A stretch of 7,221 nt of DNA from QHVT01 sp036387915 (GTDB lineage Bacteria > Acidobacteriota > Thermoanaerobaculia > Gp7-AA8): NCBI GenBank assembly GCA_036387915.1, contig DASVSV010000152.1:1-7221 (forward strand), given 5' to 3'. Below, piece by piece: positions 1-3,355 of the stretch (positions are counted from its first letter, which is position 1; each line of letters opens with the position of its first letter). Under the pieces are notes generated by a model that was given only the letters and a program-made list of their open reading frames with translations, made no database searches and was not told the DNA's origin. Made by a program: the position numbers and the translations under genes.

Positions 1-34
1 CCTATGAGCCTATGAGCCTATGGACGTATGAACC
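1..34 (+). repeat. octamer repeat array, left copy
   Basis: Four tandem 8-base units with consensus CCTATGAG, the last two degenerate, followed by CC. The array starts at the window edge and may continue further left. It aligns without gaps to 951-984 (28 of 34 positions identical by eye), so the MNT/HEPN gene pair is framed by direct copies of one array. The next ten bases also resemble those after the right copy. The region from 35 to the MNT promoter shows no other recognisable element. Confidence 0.8.
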
Positions 35-141
35 GTCCTCGTGCCACCTCGAGCGACTCCGTGCGTTCAAGGAGCGGGGGCTGGTGTGAGGTCAAGGGTG
101 AGCCACAGTCCGCGATCATGGCTGCCGATCTGCGGCCACCG

Positions 142-147
142 TATACT
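142..147 (+). promoter_or_regulatory. possible -10 box of the MNT gene
   Basis: TATACT matches the sigma-70 -10 consensus at five of six positions and stands out in a GC-rich surrounding. It ends six bases before the ATG at 154, so transcription would start at or next to that ATG and give a leaderless message. No convincing -35 box is seen at the normal spacing, so this is a tentative call. It supports 154 as the start over the in-frame ATGs at 28 and 118. Confidence 0.4.
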
Positions 148-153
148 CACTGG

Positions 154-468
154 ATGGATGTAGAGATGCTCCGCCGCGAGATTCGTCCGCGCCTGGAAGC
201 GGCCTTCGGGGAGCGTCTGCGCGGAATCGTGCTCTTTGGCTCGCGGGCACGCGGTGACGCGGCGGAGGACAGCGATATCGATCTGCTAGTGTTGCTCGAC
301 GATCCCGTCTCGGCCAATGGCGATATCGAGATGATCGTGGAGGCGATCTATCCTTTCCAACTCCAGATCGACGTACCCATTCACGCGCTGCCCGCCCATG
401 CCAGGAGCTTCGAAAGCGGAGATTTTGCGGTCTACCGCAACGCGAAGGCGGAAGGGGTGCGTCTCTGA
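154..468 (+). CDS. MNT-type minimal nucleotidyltransferase (MntA-like antitoxin)
   Basis: A 104-residue protein of the minimal nucleotidyltransferase family (DNA polymerase beta superfamily). The catalytic signature GS-x10-D-x-D is complete: Gly29-Ser30, Asp41 and Asp43 within FGSRARGDAAEDSDIDLLV. A third acidic residue, Asp73 in QIDVPI, is at the expected later strand, so the active site looks intact. In studied HEPN-MNT pairs the MNT protein transfers AMP from ATP to the HEPN partner and so neutralises it. That role here is inferred from family and context. The gene lies just upstream of a HEPN gene, and its TGA (466-468) overlaps a possible CTG start of that gene. Start choice: the frame is open back to 28 and has ATGs at 28, 118, 154 and 166. 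ATG 154 is preferred because it directly precedes the conserved helix and follows a TATACT box by six bases. No Shine-Dalgarno site is seen before any of these ATGs. Confidence 0.88.
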   Translation: MDVEMLRREIRPRLEAAFGERLRGIVLFGSRARGDAAEDSDIDLLVLLDDPVSANGDIEMIVEAIYPFQLQIDVPIHALPAHARSFESGDFAVYRNAKAEGVRL

Positions 469-479
469 GTCCAGAGGCG

Positions 480-842
480 GTGGATTGGCTCGCCCGCGCC
501 GACCGGGCTCTCGCCAGCGCCCGTCTGCTTCAGGCTTCCGACCCGGACGCCTGCGCATCGAGGGCCTATTACGCTGCTTTCTATGCCGTCTCGGCCGTCT
601 TTGCCAGTGAAGGACGATCGTTTCGAAAGCACTCCGCCCTCGAAGCTGCCGTTCACCGCGATCTGGTGCGCTCCGGTCAGTGGTCTCCTGAACTCGGCAA
701 AGCTTTCAGCGCGCTTGCGTCACGACGGATCACTGGCGACTATGGCGGCCATCTTCACGTCAGTGCCGATGAAGCGGCGCTGGCGCTGGAGCATGCAGAG
801 ACGATCGTGGTCGAGGTGCGAAAGCAGCTCGATCGAAGCTGA
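480..842 (+). CDS. HEPN-domain protein (UPF0332-like), partner of the MNT protein
   Basis: A 120-residue all-alpha protein with the features of HEPN proteins of the UPF0332/COG1895 type. They are an N-terminal helix with WLARADRALASARLL, the SRAYYAAFYA block (residues 27-36), KHSALEAAVHRDLV (50-63), and RRITGDYGG (82-90), which takes the place of the family's R..ADYG block. Some HEPN partners of MNT proteins are RNases with an R-x4-6-H motif. No such motif is clear here: the nearest candidate is Arg83 to His91, with seven residues between, so RNase activity should not be assumed. The GTG at 480 is a conservative start. A CTG at 465, overlapping the MNT stop as CTGA, would add Ser-Pro-Glu-Ala-Val and lies seven bases after the purine-rich GGAAGGGG (450-457). 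The GTG has AGAGG only two bases upstream, which is too close. Either start implies translational coupling to the MNT gene. Confidence 0.82.
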   Translation: MDWLARADRALASARLLQASDPDACASRAYYAAFYAVSAVFASEGRSFRKHSALEAAVHRDLVRSGQWSPELGKAFSALASRRITGDYGGHLHVSADEAALALEHAETIVVEVRKQLDRS

Positions 843-871
843 GTCGCTCACCGCTGCGTCTTTCGTGACTC

Positions 872-935
872 CCTGCAGTCTCACAGTCTCACAGTCTCAT
901 AGGCTCACAGTCTCATAGGCTCACAGTCTGATAGA
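872..935 (-). repeat. octamer repeat array, inverted orientation
   Basis: Eight consecutive 8-base units. The middle six are exact and read CTCACAGT or CTCATAGG: CTCACAGT at 880, 888, 904 and 920, and CTCATAGG at 896 and 912. The first (872) and last (928) are degenerate. CTCATAGG is the reverse complement of the CCTATGAG unit of the flanking arrays. The units pair in register with those at 951-982 across a 15-base loop, so the two arrays could fold into one long imperfect hairpin. They lie between the convergent HEPN and hicA genes, where such a structure could end transcription from both sides. There is no T-tract. Confidence 0.85.
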
Positions 936-950
936 CGCGTGGCCACTGCC

Positions 951-984
951 TCTATGCGGCTATGAGCCTATGCGCCTATGAACC
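951..984 (+). repeat. octamer repeat array, right copy
   Basis: Four 8-base units of the CCTATGAG type, followed by CC, matching 1-34 as a direct repeat. Read on the - strand, the array also contains the TAG (960-962) that would close the reading frame of the lysS-like remnant at 1006-1055. The old lysS terminus may therefore have ended inside this array. Confidence 0.8.
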
Positions 985-1055
985 TTCCCCGTCGCCGGCG
1001 GCGCTTCCTGCTCCTCATCCGTCGCCGGCTTCATAAGCCGGAACCAGACCACGTC
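960..1055 (-). pseudogene. lysS 3'-end remnant
   Basis: Bases 1006-1055 match 1661-1710 inside lysS at 46 of 50 positions, with a constant offset of 655. On the - strand they encode DVVWFRLMKPATDEEQE, against DVVWFPLMKPATDEEQD in the intact gene. Three of the four base differences are synonymous or silent to the core, and one changes Pro to Arg. The frame continues beyond the match through APPATGKVHRRIGS to a TAG at 960-962, so it looks like a complete alternative C-terminus. It starts right at the hicA stop codon and has no start of its own. Most likely it is a displaced end of lysS, or the end of a related lysS allele. A plain partial duplication is the alternative. Confidence 0.75.
1025..1041 (-). 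terminator. perfect 7-bp hairpin just past hicA
   Basis: CCGGCTT and AAGCCGG pair perfectly around a 3-base loop, 13 bases past the hicA stop. There is no T-tract on either strand, so it is at best a weak or factor-dependent terminator, or an mRNA 3'-end stabiliser. The matching lysS segment at 1680-1696 does not form the perfect stem: two of the four differences between the copies (1035 and 1039) are exactly the changes that turn mismatches into pairs. Confidence 0.4.
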
Positions 1056-1296
1056 AGGCGAAGAGCCTCGCCAGCAGCTCCTCACGCGTGACCTTCAGGT
1101 GCGTGGCGACATCATCGAGGATCGACGCCAGCGTGCCGACTCGGAGAGCAGGGTGTCGAGGAATGGTGATGTGATGCTCGGCGGGGTTCGTGGTGGTGAG
1201 CCTCATGTGGCTCCCGGTCTGACGAGTGACCGTATAGCTGATGCGACTGAGCCTCCGCGCCAGTTCTTCCCCGGAGAGGTCCCGCGGCAGCCTCAA
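1054..1296 (-). CDS. hicA: HicA-family toxin (mRNA interferase)
   Basis: An 80-residue protein of the HicA type, a small double-stranded-RNA-binding-like fold that cleaves mRNA on ribosomes or free. Family marks are the N-terminal LSGEELARRLSRI helix, then RQTGSHMRL with the presumed catalytic His30, then HHITIPRHPALRVGTLASILDDVA (residues 41-64), which corresponds to the usual block ending in GTL..IL. Length fits the family (about 60-85). The start is a TTG whose first base follows into TTGA, overlapping the hicB TGA by four bases. There is no better start in frame, so the toxin is probably made by translational coupling to the antitoxin. The stop codon abuts the duplicated lysS segment. Toxic activity is inferred from the family only. 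Confidence 0.88.
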   Translation of the reverse strand: MRLPRDLSGEELARRLSRISYTVTRQTGSHMRLTTTNPAEHHITIPRHPALRVGTLASILDDVATHLKVTREELLARLFA

Positions 1297-1499
1297 ACGG
1301 TGATCACTGCCTCGCGGGTGAAGTGGAGTCGGACGATGCGCGGCATGGTGTCCTCCTCGAAATGGCAGCGCACGGCGTCACGTACGTTCTCTTCGAGGGT
1401 CTCGACATCGTCGCCCTCGGTGAAGATCGACTCGCCCAGCGCCCGCGCCGTATAGCCTCCCTCCGCGGCCTCTTCCACGAGAAAAATGAGCTCGTTCAT
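1293..1499 (-). CDS. hicB: HicB-like antitoxin, short form
   Basis: A 68-residue protein with the HicB partial RNase H-like fold: MNELIFLVEEAAEGGYTARAL at the start, then GESIFTEGDDVETLEENVRDAV and CHFEED. It ends right after this domain and has no ribbon-helix-helix or helix-turn-helix tail, so unlike longer HicB proteins it is unlikely to bind DNA by itself. Relatives of this short type are sometimes mislabelled 2-oxoisovalerate dehydrogenase in databases, and nothing here supports that function. The frame is open upstream into the lysS end, but homology begins at the Met at 1499. An alternative ATG at 1508 adds three residues. A TAGAAT box lies seven bases upstream of 1499. The gene follows lysS on the same strand after about 94 bases and precedes hicA with a 4-base overlap. 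Confidence 0.85.
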   Translation of the reverse strand: MNELIFLVEEAAEGGYTARALGESIFTEGDDVETLEENVRDAVRCHFEEDTMPRIVRLHFTREAVITV

Positions 1500-1506
1500 G
1501 GCATTC

Positions 1507-1512
1507 ATTCTA
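1507..1512 (-). promoter_or_regulatory. possible -10 box of hicBA
   Basis: TAGAAT on the - strand matches the -10 consensus at five of six positions and ends seven bases before the hicB ATG at 1499, so the message would be leaderless or nearly so. No -35 box is seen at 17 bases. A TTGACA at 1597-1592, overlapping the lysS stop, is a perfect -35 hexamer but has no AT-rich -10 at the right distance. Confidence 0.35.
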
Positions 1513-1537
1513 CGACGCCCCGACTCCACCGGGACGA

Positions 1538-1555
1538 CGTGCGGGCATCCGCACG
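1538..1555 (-). promoter_or_regulatory. 7-bp hairpin in the lysS-hicB gap
   Basis: CGTGCGG and CCGCACG pair perfectly around the loop GCAT, about 25 bases upstream of the TAGAAT box and 38 bases past the lysS stop. It could end lysS transcripts, though no T-tract follows on the - strand, or it could be a binding site controlling hicBA. The sequence does not decide between these. Confidence 0.35.
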
Positions 1556-1593
1556 CGTGGCGCTTCGTCGGCGCAGGACGATGGATCCTCGTG

Positions 1594-3144
1594 TCAACTC
1601 TTCCTGTCGTCAGGTGGTCCCGTGTCGACCGCGTCGACTGGACCACTGCTCGCCTGGACGTCCTGCTCCTCATCCGTGGCCGGCTTCATCAGCGGGAACC
1701 AGACCACATCGCGCAGGTTCGGGGCCTCGGTCAGCAGGGCTACGAAGCGGTCGATGCCCATGCCCCAGCCGGAGATGGGCGGCATGCCGAACTCCATCGC
1801 CGTCAGGTAGTCCTCGTCGGCGGGCATGGCTTCGTCGTCTCCCTTCTTGCGCAGCTCGGCCTGTTCCTCGAAGCGCTGGCGCTGGTCGAGTGGGTCGACG
1901 AGCTCGGAGTAGGCGTTGATCACTTCCCACGTGTCGACCACGAGTTGGAAGCGGTCTACCGCGTCCGGGTTCGTGTCGCTGCGGCGGGCGAGGGGCGAGA
2001 GGTCGACCGGGTGTCCGACGATGAAGGTCGGCTGGATGAGCGTGGGGCGTGCGGTGCGCTTGTAGAGCTGATCGATCAGCGAGCCGCGTCCCGCTCCCGG
2101 ATTGTCCAGCTCCACCTTGGCCGCGAAGATCGCCTTGCGCAGCGACGCGTCGTCGTGATGCTGGTCGATGTCGATGCCGCTGTGCTCGAGGATCACGTCG
2201 CGCAGGCGGCGGCGCGGCCACGGCTGCGCGAAGTCGATGGTCTTGCCGCCGCGCTCGATCTGCAGCGTCCCCACCGACTGCTGGATGGCGTGGCGCAGCA
2301 GGTCCTCGGTGAAGGTCATGTTGTCTTCGTAGTTCCAGTACGACGCGTAGAACTCCAGCATCGTGAATTCCTGGAGGTGCGACGCGGCCAGACCTTCGTT
2401 GCGGAAGCAGCGCGCGAACTCGTAGACGCGGTCGTAGCCGCCGACGATCAGGCGCTTGAGGTAGGTCTCCGGCGCGATGCGGAGCACGACCTCCATGTCC
2501 AGCGCGTTGTGGTGCGAGTAGAACGGCCGCGCCAGCGCGCCCGACTGCTGCGTGTTGAGGATCGGCGTCTCCACTTCGATGAAGCCGTGCTGGTTGAGGA
2601 AGTCGCGCAGCGCGGTGGTGGCCTTGGCGCGGATGCGGAAGCGCTCGCGCGTCTCCTCGTTCGACACGAGGTCGAGGTAGCGCTTGCGCCAGTTGGTCTC
2701 GACGTCCTTCACGCCCTGGTACTTGTTCGGCGGCGGCTGCAGCGTCTTGCCGAGGAAGATCCACTCGCGGACGCGGATGGTCAGCTCGCCCTTGTCGGTG
2801 TGGTACATCTCCCCTTCGACGCCGAGGAAATCCCAGCGGTCGACGCCCTTCGAGAAGAGCTCGTACTTTTTCTTCGAGACCTCGGGGTCGGCATCGAGCG
2901 CGTCGCGCACGAGCGCAATCTGAATGTGACCGTCAAAGTCCTCGAGGGTGGCGAACGTCAGCTTGCCGAACTTGCGGAGCTGCCCCACGCGCCCGGCCGT
3001 GCGCACCTTCGTCCCGTCGGACAGCGACATCGTTTCGCGCAACGTGTGCGTGCGCGCGAAGCGGTCCGGATGCACCTGCAGCCCCTCCCGCTCCAGGAGC
3101 TGCCGTTTCTCGATTCGGACGTCACGCAGGGATTGCTCGGCCAT
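1594..3144 (-). CDS. lysS: class II lysyl-tRNA synthetase
   Basis: A 516-residue cytoplasmic enzyme that charges tRNA-Lys with lysine using ATP. The N-terminal OB-fold anticodon-binding domain covers about residues 45-135 (AGRVGQLRKFGKLTFATLED). The catalytic core shows motif 1 around 187-200 (GFIEVETPILNTQQ), the ARPFYSHHNALD block (205-216), LRIAPETYLKRL (221-232), motif 2 (FRNEG 247-251 to EFTMLEFY 259-266) and motif 3 (GMGIDRF 461-467). Length is normal for LysS (about 490-510) plus a polar tail: after RDVVWFPLMKP (478-488), where many LysS proteins end, some 28 residues follow. Motif 2 has HLQEFT where many LysS have HNPEFT, and this variant keeps the key Arg, Glu and Glu residues. The ATG at 3144 fits the family start, and no Shine-Dalgarno site is seen. 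The 3' end shares a 50-bp near-repeat with 1006-1055. It is transcribed away from the MMPL gene across the repeat-rich gap. Confidence 0.97.
   Translation of the reverse strand: MAEQSLRDVRIEKRQLLEREGLQVHPDRFARTHTLRETMSLSDGTKVRTAGRVGQLRKFGKLTFATLEDFDGHIQIALVRDALDADPEVSKKKYELFSKGVDRWDFLGVEGEMYHTDKGELTIRVREWIFLGKTLQPPPNKYQGVKDVETNWRKRYLDLVSNEETRERFRIRAKATTALRDFLNQHGFIEVETPILNTQQSGALARPFYSHHNALDMEVVLRIAPETYLKRLIVGGYDRVYEFARCFRNEGLAASHLQEFTMLEFYASYWNYEDNMTFTEDLLRHAIQQSVGTLQIERGGKTIDFAQPWPRRRLRDVILEHSGIDIDQHHDDASLRKAIFAAKVELDNPGAGRGSLIDQLYKRTARPTLIQPTFIVGHPVDLSPLARRSDTNPDAVDRFQLVVDTWEVINAYSELVDPLDQRQRFEEQAELRKKGDDEAMPADEDYLTAMEFGMPPISGWGMGIDRFVALLTEAPNLRDVVWFPLMKPATDEEQDVQASSGPVDAVDTGPPDDRKS
1661..1710. 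repeat. lysS-terminal direct repeat, copy inside lysS
   Basis: This 50-bp segment encodes lysS residues 479-495 and is matched by 1006-1055 in the same orientation with four mismatches. Similarity stops sharply at both ends, and the 655-base interval holds hicA, hicB and the novel lysS tail. Confidence 0.85.
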
Positions 3145-3154
3145 GTGGTGGCGG

Positions 3155-3163
3155 AGAATACCA
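3155..3163 (-). promoter_or_regulatory. possible extended -10 of lysS
   Basis: On the - strand TGG-TATTCT has the TGn extension and a hexamer with four of six consensus bases, ten bases upstream of the lysS ATG. Everything further upstream is heptamer repeat with no clear -35 box. The leader would be only a few bases long. Confidence 0.35.
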
Positions 3164-3172
3164 AACGAGGGC

Positions 3173-3343
3173 GCAGGGAGCAGGGCGCGGGCAGCAGGAG
3201 CGGATCGCAGGCGACGGGGCGCAGCTGTTGCTGGTTACTAGTTGCTAGTGCCTTCAGCCGAAGTGCACCAGCAACTAGCAACCAGTAACCAGCCCGCGGC
3301 ACCTCTCCTGCCCCCTGCGCCCTGCGACCTGCCCCCTCCGGCC
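3173..3343. repeat. degenerate heptamer repeats in two inverted arms
   Basis: Nearly the whole divergent gap is made of 7-base units. In the left arm, GCAGGGN-like units run from 3173 to about 3220 and TTGCTAG/TTACTAG-like units from 3228 to 3248. In the right arm the inverse order holds: ACCAGCA/ACTAGCA-like units from 3267 to 3294, then CTGCCCC/CTGCGCC-like units from about 3309 to 3336. Single-base slips in phase occur, as at 3200. No open frame of interest is present. The arrangement recalls the short tandemly repeated heptanucleotides of cyanobacteria, without sequence identity being claimed. Confidence 0.75.
3230..3293. repeat. 19-bp inverted repeat with nested hairpin
   Basis: Bases 3230-3248 and 3275-3293 are complementary at 18 of 19 positions. 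The 26-base centre holds a second small hairpin, CTTC-AGCC-GAAG at 3252-3263. Because both neighbouring genes point away from it, it is not a terminator. It may be a cruciform-forming or protein-binding element between the two promoters. Confidence 0.75.
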
Positions 3344-3346
3344 CCG

Positions 3347-3355
3347 TGGTATAGA
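3347..3355 (+). promoter_or_regulatory. possible extended -10 of the MMPL operon
   Basis: TGG-TATAGA combines a TGn extension with a hexamer matching four of six -10 consensus bases. It overlaps the first base of the ATG at 3355. If it is the real -10, transcription would begin near 3362, and the in-frame GTG at 3364 would be the start of a leaderless message. No -35 box is seen. Confidence 0.4.

Noticed and set aside
28..153. N-terminal extension of the MNT protein (starts at 28 or 118)
   Set aside because: The added residues are Ser/Arg-rich and unlike the family, the ATG at 28 lies inside the octamer array, and the TATACT box is downstream of both starts.
872..984. CRISPR array
   Set aside because: Units are 8 bases with no unique spacers, in both orientations, and no cas gene is in sight.
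1054..1493. 2-oxoisovalerate dehydrogenase fragment
   Set aside because: Short HicB-like proteins of this kind are often given that name. The protein has neither the size nor the motifs of a dehydrogenase subunit and is paired with hicA.
1592..1597. Perfect TTGACA -35 box for hicBA
   Set aside because: It overlaps the lysS stop, and the sequence 16-18 bases downstream is GC-rich with no -10 hexamer. Probably a chance match.
1486..3288. 600-codon open frame on the + strand
   Set aside because: It is antisense to lysS, which is certain from its motifs. The translation is low-complexity, rich in Val, Arg and Leu, and matches no family. It is a result of G/C-rich codon use.
3230..3293. Terminator for lysS or the MMPL gene
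   Set aside because: Both genes run away from this palindrome, so it precedes them instead of following them.
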